Assembly (NCBI GenBank): GCA_036365145.1
Contig: JAEOAD010000040.1
Location: forward strand, 10,932,501-10,996,500
Length of the DNA: 64,000 nucleotides
Direction of reading: 5' to 3'
From: Orientallactaga sibirica
Lineage: Eukaryota; Chordata; Mammalia; Rodentia; Dipodidae
Shown here: piece by piece, positions 52,719-64,000 of the stretch
Position numbering within the stretch: position 1 is the first letter of the stretch
Layout of the letters: the number at the start of each line of letters is the position of its first letter
The notes under the pieces: generated by a model
Databases searched by the model: none
Seen by the model: only the letters and a program-made list of their open reading frames with translations
Told to the model about the DNA's origin: nothing
Position numbers and translations under genes: made by a program

Positions 52719-53185
52719 GTTGGGTGTGGGGCCCTGGAGAGATTGCTTAGTGGCTAAGGCATTTGCCTGCAAAGCCAAAGGACCTTGTTCAATTCCCCAG
52801 GACCCACATAAACCAGATGCTCAAGGGAGCGCATGCATCTAGAGTTGGTTTGCAGTGGCTGGAAGCCCTGCCATGCCCATTCTCTCTCTCTCTCTCTCAC
52901 TTCCTCTCTCTCTTTCTGCCTCTTTCTCTCACTCTCTCAATTAAATAAATAAGTAAATAAATAAAATTAGAAAAAAAAAATGTGGGTGTGGGCACACACA
53001 TCTGCAACCCCATTTCAGAAGGAAAAGGTGGGAATAGGAGAACTTCTGGAGCTTAATGACAGAAAATAGCAGCTCTTGTTTGAAAGGAGACTCTATCTCA
53101 AGGAATTACATAAATGAGAAACACAGAAGAGCACATGAAGCTCTCCTCTGGCATCTGCACACACAAATGTGCATACACCACACAT
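52719..53185 (+). mobile_element. B4-type composite SINE, split by a Dip SINE
   Basis: The start 'ttgggtgtggg' (52720-52730) directly follows the L1 poly(A). The element resumes at 52983 as 'tgggtgtgggcacacacatctgcaacccc', then 'gaaaggagactctatctcaagg' and 'gctctcctctggcatctgcacac'. This order (B1-like half then tRNA-related CA-ending half) is the plus-strand form of the B4-like elements at 7.9, 13.5 and 28.2 kb. Confidence 0.55.
52731..52982 (+). mobile_element. Dip-type SINE inside a B4-type element
   Basis: 'gccctggagagattgcttagtggctaagg', 'ttcaattccccaggacccacataaaccagatgctcaaggg', C/T tract, AAATAAATAAG tail and an A-run. 'tgggtgtggg' flanks it at 52721-52730 and 52983-52992, a perfect 10-bp target-site duplication within the older B4-type element. 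Confidence 0.94.
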
Positions 53186-53198
53186 ATTATATCACATC

Positions 53199-53237
53199 AC
53201 ACATTCTCTACACAACACACACACACATACACACACC
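53199..53237. repeat. (CA)n-rich tail region
   Basis: CA-rich sequence ending the B4-type element, consistent with the CA-rich 3' end of such SINEs. Confidence 0.8.
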
Positions 53238-54079
53238 CAAAAACTTGTGAAAACATAAATAATTTCATATAAATGTAATAAGGTAATAGATTTGTTATTG
53301 TACCAAATTCCAGTATATTCATTTTGAGAATTTAATATATTAAATGTAACTTTGTTTCATCTCTATTTTTAATACCTAGAATCAGTGTTTGCTTCTGTAA
53401 TTTATTTCTAATATTTTTTTCATTATTTTATATCATTATGTTTATATCATTATCATAAGACAAACTTTAACAATGCATATCAATTGTAATATTTTAAGAC
53501 TAAAATTGTATGATTATATTATTTCTAAGCCATTAAGAGGATATATAATATTACTAAAATGTTAGTCTTTTATTCAGTTATAATTTTCATATTTATTTTA
53601 TTGTTGTTAATTTACTCTCTCATTCTTTTTATTTTGACAGAACAATAAGAACATAGGCACACAGTTACATAAATTTGTATAGACCTACATGTTTTGAGCC
53701 AAAAAAAAGTTTCTTATTTAGCCCTTAGAAAATAAATTTCAACATCTATTATTATGACTGTGGTAATGTATTGGGGGCAGAAGGCATTCTCCTATGAGTC
53801 TTGAAGAAACTAATTGCAATACTGTGAAGAAGCAGGACTCTAGGATCTGAGAAGAACTGTAGGGAAATTAATTGTGCCAGTAGTCACAGAGCTTGGTGAG
53901 GAAATGAGGTCTCCAGAAGAGATCTGTTTGCAGCTTTCATTGTAGAGAACCCAACAGTTCTGTACTCAGACATCAGACTGACGAAAACTGCAACAAGATA
54001 AATAGAAAGATATCTCATTCACTCATTCTCTCCATGTAGTACTTGCTGATGTTCAGCCATAGACGAGTGTATTAGTAGT
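53238..54079. other. No recognisable feature
   Basis: Very AT-rich unique DNA. Confidence 0.5.
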
Positions 54080-54103
54080 CTTTTTTTTTTTTTTTTTTTT
54101 TTT
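54080..54103. repeat. Poly-T run (about 24)
   Basis: Uninterrupted T-run. The sequence after it ('gccatgtaacaaattacaaaaatgtgc') resembles the start of an old placental repeat, but I cannot confirm it. Confidence 0.8.
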
Positions 54104-56151
54104 TGCCATGTAACAAATTACAAAAATGTGCTTTAAAAAGCACATACATTTCCCTGTGAAGGGAATAGGAAGAAAGAGGCCTCAGCTCCTTACCCTGAGA
54201 ACTTGGAGTTCTCTAGAAGTTAACCTCTCCGACAACATCCATGCTCTCCAAATACACAGCTGGCAGGAAGTCTTCTCTCTCCAAACACACTGTGGTCCAT
54301 CACCTTTTTTCCACTGTAAGCTAGCTCCACATGGCTTTATTCTTAGTCACCTATGATTCTCGGCATCTCCTCCCATAATCTCAGAATAATTATTATTATG
54401 AATTCTTTAGATAGAGGATTTGAAAGAACAAGTGTGAATGTCCTACATGGACACAATCCTTCTGTGTAGATGATGACCCCATATCAGTGTCCTTTAGCTT
54501 AGCTGCCCTGTCCAATATGTGGCTAATAAGTTCTTGGGTGCTGGCTAGTTTATATTGACATGTTTTGTAAATTTAAAATGTAACCTTTATTTAAAGTCTT
54601 GGTATAAAACACAACAATGAAAAGTAAATCTATTTTCCATTAAATGATTGACCACAGACTTAGTTAAAATAATAGATAATTACAATAAACTTATTGTTTC
54701 ATTTCAAAATTTATTATAAAGTTTTATAATCATAGATTTGCTTCAACATAAAATTTTAATATTACTACTTTTCTAAAATAAAAATACTGCATTCCTGACA
54801 GCTGGGGGGGGGTCTCTTTTTCTTGTCAGCTTGAAATTAATTACGTTGCTCACTTTAGAAGAAAGTGTGAGGAAGAAAAACATGTGTAAAAGACAGATAT
54901 CAATCCCTTGCCAAGTGACAGATGGTAAGGAGAACTTATTATTGCTTAGAGAGCTCATCAACAACTACACCCATTCATGTATGTGTTATGATTGGCAGCC
55001 ATATAAAGGTGTGTACTTCTAGTGTCTGGGGTGACTCTACCTTTCTCCAAGGTCCAATGATGAGGTTTGGCAATTGTTTGGCACACAGTTGTCCTGGCAG
55101 TGGTAGGAACATATTAAAATAATGCTATATATCTTAGTAACGGTAAGGGTGTGAAATAACCAATCCAAGTTATATGTGCAAGGTCTAACATGACAAAATA
55201 TCATCTGTAATACCTGTGGGTGTAAGGATTTAAATTAATTATGTAAATTACTACTCTGTCCTTAGAAGATAACGTAACCCATGGGAGATGCTCAGTAAAT
55301 ATGCAAGGGGTAAATAAATTGTTGTACTCATTTACTTCTTAACTTGATGGATTCTAGGGCATGCCTTAACTTTATTTAGTGGCAGAAATGAGGATGTCCA
55401 TCCCCGTCTCACTTAAAATAAGATGGTATACTCACTGATAGACCTAAATTCTCAATTTTTGATTAAATTTATTCAATTTTATTCAACTCGCCACTTTCCC
55501 AAATGCAGTGTATGTTACTCAGTAAAGCTATAGCCATGTAAGTTGACTCCCCACAGTTTTTCAATTAGACTTAGAAATCAGAAGAGTGCTGTTATGGTAT
55601 CCAATACATTGGAGATAAGCGAGATATTTCCAGTGAAACCATGTAAATTAATGCAAGCCTATCTAACCTACACTATTAAATGTAGCCAGTGTCATTTGTA
55701 ATGATTAACAATGGTATGTGCAAAATTAATATTATGAACTATGTTTAGACAACAAAAATGAAATGAGTTTATGACTGATCATTCTATCCATGATGTTAAT
55801 GATTGTTGTTAGGCCAGGACATAATCTGTTCCCAGAAGCCATATTGCTATTAATCTATACACTGTAAAAAGCATAAATTTATGAAAAAGAAGAGTCTGGT
55901 TGCATCATGAGTGTGTTATACACCTGGGTTTCCTATATAAAGTGAAATAATCTTAGAGTTGATAATTATATAAACTAATATCAGGGTATTTACTGAAGCC
56001 ACATAGGAGATATAGTAAAATTGAAAAAGAAAGTTGTTAACTATTTGATAATTATTTCCCCATCCTCATTCAGCTAATATGCCAAACTATGTAGTAGATA
56101 AATAACCAATTGTATTTGTCTTATCACTTTATAAAATAATTTACATAGCTT
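54104..56151. other. No gene; perhaps an old repeat at the left end
   Basis: 54104-54360 may be a diverged ancestral repeat (low confidence). The rest is AT-rich with a short G-run (54803-54812). Frames at 54126-54356 and 54773-55122 overlap on both strands and have no family resemblance. Confidence 0.45.
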
Positions 56152-56164
56152 TATAAACCTTTTT

Positions 56165-56388
56165 TTTTTTTTTTGAGAGACAGAGAGAGGGAGAAGACAG
56201 AGATGGGCTCGCCAGCAGCCTCTCAGCTGCTGCGAAAGAAATCCAGATGCGTGTGCCCCCTTGTGGTCAAGTGTGGCATTGTGCCCTTTTGTCACTGCAT
56301 CTGGCTAAACATGGGACCTGGAGATTGTAACCAGCTTCCTTAGGCTTAGGAGGCAGACTCCTTAACCACTAAGCCATCTCTCCAGCCC
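56165..56388 (-). mobile_element. Dip-type SINE, long-body subfamily
   Basis: T-run, GA-rich tract, 'gctcgccagcagcctctcagctgctgc', 'cccccttgtggtcaagtgtggcattgtgcccttttgtcactgc' (long-body signature), 'gggacctggagattgtaacc' and 'taagccatctctccagccc'. 'tataaaccttttt' at 56152-56164 and 56389-56401 is a 13-bp target-site duplication. Confidence 0.95.
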
Positions 56389-56401
56389 TATAAACCTTTT
56401 T

Positions 56402-58506
56402 AATTGTATCCATTTCATATTTTTGTTGACTGTTAGTCAAGGAGCCACTATAGTTTAGATACTAAGTTCTTTGTCCTGTCATGCTTACCTTACTGAAACA
56501 AGTATTACTGCTCACCTGCATAGTAAGAAAGTCTTGAGTCTACTTACTTATATTTATTTTGTAGAAATCTGGAAATAAACTTAAGTGTCTGGGGATTCCT
56601 TGACTAGACTCTTCATTTATCAGATTACTTGGTCCTGTCTTTCATAGTTAGGCTTGGGAAGTCATAAGTGAAATAATTAATGAGAACATTAATGACATAT
56701 AAGAGAATAACATGTCTCTAGAGTACATGTGGAAAAGAAATTTATTGTGTTCAAACCTTTGGTTTGCATCCCTATATCCAAGTATTTGTGGACCCAACAA
56801 CATTTTCTAGTAATTCATAGTTTCCTGAACCTTCTAACTGCAGGTTTGCTGTCTTGGACAATACTCCAACAGTAAAAGTGTTCCTTGGCCCCTTGTTGAG
56901 ATAATTCCTTTGATGTACTGGAAAATTTGAATACACATTTGAGTAAAAAATGTAGCACTTGATGAGGGAACACTTTCTTGAAGCTAAACAAGATTCATGA
57001 GATACTTTCTGGCTTTATATCTTAGTGCCAGCAATTGTGGCTAAATATGTGAACTCTAAAAAATTTAAAGATAGGATTTATTATATGAAAAACAGCTTTG
57101 TATAACTATTTCAATCAGAAAAAAATATAAATCAAAAGGAAGGAAGAAGGAAGGAATTATAAATCAAGTGAGGAAAATTTTATTGTATTTTATTTTACTC
57201 CAGAAACTCCCACAATACACCTGAAAGTTTTGAGAACACGGAGAACACCACTTCTATTAAAGAAGAGATAATAATAATAAGCTAGTTAACTGTGAACATA
57301 CGTAACGGAAATGCAATAGGAATGACAGAAATATAAATAGTAATATTCCTGAAGACTCTTACTTGTGTTCAGAAGGAAGTGTGGGGGAGTGCCCCTTCAA
57401 TCAGAGAAGGTAGGTGAGCTTTATCAAAATAGGGAAGGTGAAGGGTCACAAATCAAGGAAGATGGAGTGTATTCAAGAGCTGCAATAAGAAGCCTTAGTT
57501 TGTCGATCTGCCTAGTGATTCCAAGAGGGTAAACAAAGGCAAATGACTCTGACGAAATGTTACCTTTTGAAGATAATCCAAAACTTCTGAATTTAAAAAG
57601 CAAGACCGGATAACATCCAAAAGAAGAAGACGGATTAGTCACGGGTTTTCAGATACACTGATAGAGAGAGGTCGAATGCCTCTCCTCACGGTCGCCAAGC
57701 CTCCTGGAGAGAGGTCACAGAATGCTAAGATTGCAATTTAGTAGCCCAAATTGTGATCTTTTACTCTGGGCCAGTGAAGTTTCTGTACAGTATGGTATTT
57801 CATGCTAATTTCATATCTTATAATGAGGAATCTGAAGTCTACAGAAATAAGAACTCCACAGTCCCATCAAGATATTAGATGAGAGGTTGGGGTTGGACTC
57901 GGGTTGTTGATTTTTTTTTTTTTTTTCTGGCCAATCTTCAGGGAAAGAAAATAACTTTCAAACTCAAATAAGGAAGTTGATAACAACTGGATAGAACTCA
58001 GTAAGTGTTTACTAAGTAAAGAAAATAGTATTAGGGATTGTGAAGTACGAGGAAACTCAGGTTACTGATAATTTCAGGGAAGACTTACATGATGAGGCTT
58101 GAATTGCAGAACGGCCAAATTACGCCAGTCATTGTCCTTCTTCTCTCGTGTCCGTAGTCTTCATCAGCTCTGCATCCCAGACCAAGGTCTTCCGTGTTGA
58201 TCTGCCGACTGTTCTTTTCCCAGTTCTCTTTTCTTTTCCTATTTATTTTTCTTGAAGACTGAAAGCACTGCTGTGGTTTAATAATCATGCATATATGGAG
58301 GTTGTTTTTTAAACAATCTCTCATTATACCAAATATTTAGGCTATTATTTTCCTTTTCCCATATCTTCTTTCATTTTTCTTGTCCTTGCCCTCACGCATA
58401 AATTTTATTCCATTTGACTTCTAATGCTTTCATTTGAATGTCCCACAGTTTCCTTTTTGTACTGCAAGTGAAAATTTTCCACACCTAACAAAAGTTGTCC
58501 CCACCA
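56402..58506. other. 2.1 kb without recognisable gene or repeat
   Basis: Includes a GGAA-rich patch (57139-57155), a T-run at 57909-57926 and a few CpG-containing stretches (57620-57700). Frames at 57424-57642 and 58085-58324 (minus) do not resemble known proteins. Confidence 0.5.
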
Positions 58507-58734
58507 GGATGGACAGATGGCTTAAAGGTTAACATGCTTGCCTAAAATGCCAAAGGACTCTGGTTCAATCCCTCAGTACCCACATAAGCCAGATGCACAA
58601 GGTGGTACACTCATCTGGAGTTTGTTTACAGTGGCTAAAGGCCCTGATGTGTCCATTCTCTCCATCACTCTCTTTCTCTCTTTCTCTGTCTCTCCCTCTT
58701 TCTTCCCTCTCTGTCTCAAATAATGAGTAAACAT
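58507..58734 (+). mobile_element. Dip-type SINE
   Basis: Head decayed ('ggatggacagatggcttaaaggttaac'), body 'aagccagatgcacaaggtggtacactcatctggag', long C/T tract (58656-58717) and 'aaataatgagtaaacatttaaaac' tail. The flanks share 'aacaaa...cccca cc' (58487-58504 and 58740-58756), a diverged target-site duplication. Confidence 0.92.
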
Positions 58735-59732
58735 TTAAAACAAACTTGGCCCCACCTAAACAGGATTTACTACTGACATTACTGACTATATTCATGAAAA
58801 AATTTATTCAGCCAATCAATCGATTAATATAGCCTTCAATTTTGATGGCTCTTCACGACCTGCCAGGACCTCACATCATCAGTGGCCAAATCTCATTGAT
58901 CCTACTTTGCAGCCAGCTGCCAAATCAGTCTTGTACACTCATCACCACTGACAAAGGCTCAAGTATTGACATCAATCATCGCTCACAGGATTCCTTCAGG
59001 TCAAACTCTACAGTGCCTACAGTGATTGATTGGTTCCATAGTTTTCACGGTTTTTAGAGAGAACTGACTTGGTATAGATGGCAGATGAATATATTTATGA
59101 TAGATCGTTAGGGAGGTGACAGGTAGATAGACTGATGGGTAGATAGTTGAAGCAGATACCGACATATGAAAGGGGAGGTGCTATGGACTTTCATTTATAT
59201 GATTGCATTGTCTATAAAATCATATGTAAGTCTATCTGAGCAATCAAGAACCAGGGAAATCAGAAATCTGGCCTAGTTCAGATTGAATGTCATCACAGCC
59301 AGGGGAGCAGAAAGTTTTGCTCTCAGGCCACATGTCTGACAACCTGAAGAAACAAGTCCAAGATTTTGAAGATAAAAAGAGCCTGGGGGTGAATATAGAA
59401 GAGAGAGGCTCAACAAGTGTGGGGAGAGCAAGAGAGAGCAGGAGAGAGGGACAGATCACCCTTCCCTTTAAGTTTTTGCTCATGGAGTCTCTGTCTTCTG
59501 GATAATGGCTGCTCTAATTTTATAGCAGTCATGAATTCGGAATAGTTACCTAATTCTATTGATTAAGATGCCAGCCTCTTCAGAAAACAAGCACACAGAC
59601 GGCACCAGAAACCATTTTACCAGCGTTCCCGGAATTCCGTAAGGTAATCTCGTTTGTTAGGGACTGAGCTGATTTGGAGGGACGTGAATTCCTGAACAGC
59701 AAAATAGATCATTACTTTAATTACTCATTATC
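58735..59732. other. No recognisable gene
   Basis: Frames at 59244-59483 (minus) and 59287-59505 (plus) overlap in opposite directions over a purine-rich stretch and show no family resemblance. 59570-59690 is somewhat CpG-richer but shows no repeat or coding pattern that I can name. Confidence 0.5.
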
Positions 59733-60210
59733 TGGATATGATTCTGGCCTGTTTCCCAGTTCCAGATATGGGTTCCTTTCCACTGAGCAGATCTGTTAGC
59801 CAAGACAAGAGCAGTTGGTTACTTAACATGGCTGTGTGCCACTATTGCATTTGTGTGAGCATCATGTCCCGTTGTTTGCTTCTGAGTAACTTAGACCACA
59901 AGTTGTTCGGGCAGATGTTGGTCACTTTCGCCCGGTACCTCACGTAGCACCTTCTGGCACTAGCAAGGCTGTCTGGGAATGGGCTTTCTTCTAGTTTCTA
60001 GCCAGATCTCTCCATGTTTCATGCCAACAGCATATGGTGTCTTCAGAAGTAGGGTCTTCCCATTAACCTCTGGTGTGTCATCAAGTGCTCTGACAGAAGT
60101 TGGTCTTGTTTTGTGAAACCTTGTAGGTCTCTCTGATCAGCAGCTCGTGTGGGTATTAACTGTATCCTGGTACTCGGAATTACAGGCCAGTAACAATTTG
60201 AAAGCGAATA
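59733..60210 (-). mobile_element. LINE-1 tail fragment lacking its 3' end
   Basis: 'gattctggcctgtttcccagttccagatatgggttcctttccactgagcagatctg' to 'ggaattacaggccag', collinear with 63530-63970. Being minus-oriented, its 3' end should lie to the left, but the ~750 bp that normally follow, including the poly(A), are absent. A later deletion or rearrangement is implied. Confidence 0.65.
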
Positions 60211-60363
60211 ATATCTATGACTAAAATGTTTAAAAGTGTGCATTTATTCAATTTTCATATATTAAAATAAGAACCCAGCCATGTGGTACTTTCAGGCTCT
60301 AATCAATTAGTTGAGCACTAAAGTCCAGAAATAAATATAGAACAACTTTGCCAGTCAAAAAAC
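60211..60363. other. Short AT-rich interval
   Basis: No feature seen between the L1 fragment and the next B1. Confidence 0.5.
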
Positions 60364-60372
60364 AGGCCTATA

Positions 60373-60515
60373 GAGCCGGGCGTGGTGGCGCACGCCTTTA
60401 ATCCCAGCACTCGGGAGGTAGAGGCAGGAGGATTGCCGAGAGTTCGAGGCCACCTGAGACTACATAGTGAATTCCAGGTCAGCCTGGACCAGAGTGAAAC
60501 CCTACCTCAGAAAAC

Positions 60516-60562
<47 letters not shown>
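60373..60562 (+). mobile_element. Young B1 SINE with long poly(A)
   Basis: 'gagccgggcgtggtggcgcacgcctttaatcccagcactcggg', 'ttgccgagagttcgaggccacctgagactacatagtgaattccagg' and 'accagagtgaaaccctacctc'. Seven or so CpGs survive in the first 90 bp. The A-run is about 46 bases (60517-60562). 'aggcctata' flanks it (60364-60372 and 60563-60571). CpG retention and pure tail make it the youngest-looking insertion in the window. Confidence 0.97.
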
Positions 60563-60566
<4 letters not shown>

Positions 60567-60571
60567 CTATA

Positions 60572-61956
60572 TATCTAATCCTGATTGTAGCTCTAAATTT
60601 ATCCCTAAACATGGCATATGAAAGTGTGAGGTATAAAACCTTTGATGCTTCTGTCCCATTTCTACTCTTTAATTATCTTTAAATATAATATAAATATGCA
60701 TATAATTAATTATATTTGATAACTTTGTCTCTGTTCCTTTTAATATTTTAATACTTTGTTCAAATATATCACTGCAGAATAGGCCACCTTTAATGTAGCC
60801 TATAGAATTAAATTCACTACCTTTAGGATTGTCACTGTTTCATTAGCAATTCTTCTTATAAAGTTTAAATGATAATTCCATGATCATTATTCTAAGACCA
60901 CTTCAATCTACATCTTTGCATGATCTGAGTTTCACATGTGAGCAAACACCTATGAAGTACACTTAGGTAAGTTAGTGGAAATTATGTTTATTTTCCCCTG
61001 AGCATCCACAATTTTATAATTACCACATTCTTGAACTTCTAAGGATTTTAACATGTTACTAACTTACAAACTGCAATTTTATAATTAGGGAAGGCAGTTT
61101 TAAACTCTAAAATAGCTTTCATGTTAGGAGTAATTTTATGAGAAATCTAAAACAGCAAAGATAAGGATATTATTTTATCTTGATTGTTCAAAGAACATAT
61201 GAAGCTCTTGTTTTAGCCGATGATCAAAAGTGTCTATAATAATATTGTATGCAAAACATGATATACTACAACTTAAGATTTGAAATGATTCTAAGATTCA
61301 CATGTAAAGTGTTCATGAATTTTAAATTATTTGTCTTTAATGATATTTGGTATGTAATTATTTAAGAAACTTCAGTTCAAAAACAGAAACATATTATAAG
61401 TATTTTAAAGGCAAGGAACATGGGAGAAAAAAAATCAATGCTCCAGCTATGAAAATAGACATCAAAACAGATATGAACAAAGAGAATTTTTCAGCTACAG
61501 AGCATCCTGCTACTCCAAGGACAACTACTTAAATTCTAATGTTAGGATGCATCACGCATTTTAAAGACAGGCATCTAAGTCAAAAGTATATTTCTCTATC
61601 AAAAATCTTGTGACTGGAGTTATTAAGTGTCTTATTTCATTTTCATTCTCACATGTTTTCTTGATAAACTGACCATCAGCTTTTTAGAAATAAATTTAAA
61701 GAATAGAATTAAACTCAATAATCAAAGTAAATCACTCCAAAATGTAATTGCACTGACAAAAAAGCATATTCCTGTGCTATAAAAGAAATTAAGTGTCTGA
61801 TGATATTTAAGTAAATACACACAAATTATATGTATTTTAACACATGGAAGAGACTACAGAGTAGGTTAAAGATAGAGAATGTATCTTAGAACAAATTTTC
61901 TGAAAGTGTAATGAGAAGGAATTTCTACATAAGTGAGTGAAATTTTTTTTAAATGT
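60572..61956. other. No recognisable gene or repeat
   Basis: AT-rich unique DNA with no frame above 65 codons. Confidence 0.5.
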
Positions 61957-62107
61957 GGGGCTGGAGAGATGGCTCAATGGTTAAGGCACTTGCTTGAAAG
62001 CCTTAAAACTAAGGTTCGATTGCTCAATACCCAAGTGAAGGCAGGTGCACAAAGTGGCGCATGCATCTAGAGTTTGTTTGTAAATAAATAAAATAAAACA
62101 AAATATT
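61957..62107 (+). mobile_element. Dip-type SINE without pyrimidine tract
   Basis: 'ggggctggagagatggctcaatggttaaggcacttgc', 'aaggttcgattgctcaatacc' (B box intact), 'gtgcacaaagtggcgcatgcatctagagtttgtttg', then directly 'taaataaataaaataaaac'. The usual ~60 bp between body and tail, including the C/T tract, is missing. Confidence 0.92.
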
Positions 62108-62138
62108 TTTAGTAGCCCGAGAGGATTCCCTGAAGAGA

Positions 62139-62167
<29 letters not shown>
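62139..62167. repeat. (CA)n microsatellite
   Basis: About 14 CA units. Minus frames across it read CVCVCV. Confidence 0.95.
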
Positions 62168-62169
<2 letters not shown>

Positions 62170-62864
62170 ATAAGGAAAGAGAAAGATTAAAATTGACATG
62201 ACAAAGACAGATCATGAATCAAATGCTCAAGTAAGAAATTATTTTGCATTGTGATCCTAGGAACGACACAAGAGAAAGGAGAAATCAAACAGGGAGAGAA
62301 AGAGAAGACATATGGCAGATTTTGCAGGCAAATTGCCCAAATGAACTACTCTAGCTTGGTACAATTGGGCCAAATGTCTTACTGAGTCCCTTCTAAGCAT
62401 TTAAAGAAACAGTAAATAAATAACATCTATCTTATTCAAGAGAATAGATGAGACAACCCATCCATGTTTTATGAATGAAGCTAGCTTTAACTAGAGATAG
62501 ATGATATAATCCCAGGTACACAATGCTCAAAGATCAGAAAATCAGACATTTTCATAGATGTTAAGTCGAAGTCAGCTTTGGAAAGACAGGATACTATGAT
62601 TGTGTAGAGGTTAAGTTCTCTCACTTTGATATTGATAAGGGCATTCTAAAAGTTGTACAGTTCTAGTTAATATTCATTTCTGATATGTATTTTCAAAGCA
62701 TACAGGGTAGGAAGATAGCTTCAGTGTGAATGTAGACATAGATTCTAGACCGCTTCTAGAAGGTGGGGCTTTTAGCAGTGACATAGTATTTCCTGGAGCC
62801 AGAGTCTCCTGGTTCACCACTAGCATATAAATCTCATTTTCCTGAAAACATTTATTTATTTTTT
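62168..62864. other. No recognisable feature
   Basis: Unique DNA with a purine-rich patch at 62270-62310. Confidence 0.5.
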
Positions 62865-64000
62865 TGTTATTTTTTTAATTTTTATTATGGACATACTTAC
62901 TATGGATACATCATGTGTTGGTACCATACTTTCCATTGTCCCTGCACCCATTCTGCTAGGGCCACTGAGGACAGTGGAGGTGCTGGTATTGCTCATGGGG
63001 TTGTGGGTTATGCATTTTGGGAGCAGCAATCAGATACTGGAATGAGACAGTGCCTCTGGGCATGATGTCCCAGCCAGTGGGTCTTAAAATAGCTCTGCCA
63101 CCTCTTACACAAAATTCCTTGAGCCATGGTGGGTGTATTTGAAATCCACTTCAGTGATGAGCTATTAGGAGCCTCGGAATCTCTGCTTCGGTACAAGCTG
63201 AGTGTCCTCAGAGTCTGTCTCCTTCACCCTGGCGCTGATTGTCAGGCTCACCATGGGTGGAGCACTCTCACTCATCTCCCCAATTCCTCCGTGGTTTCAG
63301 CTGGGGCCTTGGCTGAAGTGTGAGTGGTGGTTTATCTCCTCAGGTCTCACTAGCTGCTGCAAAAGAAAACGAGATTATCCATCAGAAACTGAAGTCAGCG
63401 TCGGTTAAATGGGATAAACATTAAAATTTAGGGAGAATTTGGTGGATGTGGACCCTCATTTTGGCAAAGAATAGAGAAAGCTTGACATTTGAGAGCATAA
63501 TCTTTGTCTCTACAGGATTCTGACCCGGTTCCCAATTCTAGATTTGGGTTCCTTTCCACTGCCCAGATCTTTTAGCCAATCAGAAAGCTATTGGTTACCT
63601 ACCCAGGCTGTGTGCTGCCATTGTACTGGTGTGTACGCTGTGTCAGGGTATCTGCTTCTGAGTAGCTTAGACCTCTAATTGCTCAGACCATTGTTGGCCT
63701 CTTTCCACTAGGAGATCATGTAGCGCTTTCCAGCACTAACTGGCTAACTGTCTAGGGATTGGCTCTCTTCTTGATTCCAGCCAGGTCTTACCTGTTCTGT
63801 GCTGGCAGCATATGGTGTCTTCAGCAATAGCGTCTTACATTTAACCTCAGTTGGCTACTCAAGTGCTTTGACAAAAGCCTGGCTTGTTTGGGGGCCCTTG
63901 TAAGTCTCCCATGTCAACAGCTCATTGTGGGTTGCAACCAATTTCTTGCACTTGGAGTTACAGGCCAGAGCCAATAATAATAATAATAATAATAATAATA
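62865..64000 (-). mobile_element. LINE-1 tail (3' UTR-like), longest copy, runs off the window
   Basis: The 3' end on the left is T-rich (62851-62882), then 'ttggtaccatactttccattgtccctgcacccattctgctagggccactgagg' and the same order as the other minus copies to 'ggagttacaggccag' at 63951-63966. An (AAT)n run (63973-64000) fills the window edge, so the 5' side is not visible. At 1.1 kb it is the longest non-coding stretch of this family here. It has no frame over 70 codons. Confidence 0.68.

Noticed and set aside
4522..62107. tRNA genes suggested by A/B-box-like sequences
   Set aside because: Every such site is the tRNA-like head of a SINE with body, C/T tract and A-rich tail; none folds as an isolated tRNA.

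Overview
The window is mammalian nuclear DNA from a rodent, most likely a jerboa (Dipodoidea, Jaculus-like). The host call rests on the repeats. About 27 copies of a tRNA-headed SINE are present (head 'gggctggagagatggctta', B box 'ggttcgattcc', then a C/T-rich tract and an AAAT tail). I take these to be Dip elements, the jerboa branch of the rodent B2 superfamily. B1 (7SL-derived), B4-type composite SINEs and rodent L1 pieces accompany them. The DNA is AT-rich and CpG-poor. I found no intact protein-coding gene, convincing exon, tRNA, rRNA, snRNA or CRISPR array, so this is intergenic or deep intronic sequence. The reading frames longer than 60 codons are chance frames, microsatellite translations or frames running through SINEs.

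Layout. 0-15 kb: Dip SINEs (one nested in another), a B1, two old B4 elements, the first copy of an L1-tail family (2.7-3.7 kb), a 59-bp tandem duplication carrying a hairpin (6.3 kb) and several microsatellites. 15-20 kb: B1s, a CTTT tract and the only recognisable gene relic, a processed SNRNP35 pseudogene (17.76-18.64 kb, minus). 20-32 kb: mostly unique AT-rich DNA with three URR1-like DNA-transposon remnants, an L1 tail, a possible LTR and paired Dip SINEs. 32-41 kb: old L1 tail, a MER5-like fragment, Dip SINEs and an ERVL/MaLR-type LTR. 42-44.3 kb: a decayed non-coding LTR retrotransposon on the minus strand, with one near-complete LTR, a primer-binding-site-like segment, an internal region and a truncated second LTR, later hit by a B1 and a Dip. 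46-53 kb: clustered Dip/B1 insertions, an L1 ORF2 fragment, and a 5'-inverted (twin-primed) L1 tail abutting a B4 that was itself split by a Dip. 53-64 kb: unique AT-rich DNA with scattered SINEs, the youngest-looking B1 (60.4 kb) and two more L1 tails, one running off the window end.

No genes act together here. The content is layered retrotransposition, whose order can partly be read from nesting and target-site duplications. I looked for an undescribed system and did not find one. The most informative items are the MaLR-like provirus, the twin-primed L1, the SNRNP35 retrocopy, the 59-bp duplication and a 30-bp perfect palindrome. Family names are from memory of consensus sequences and should be confirmed by a repeat-library search.
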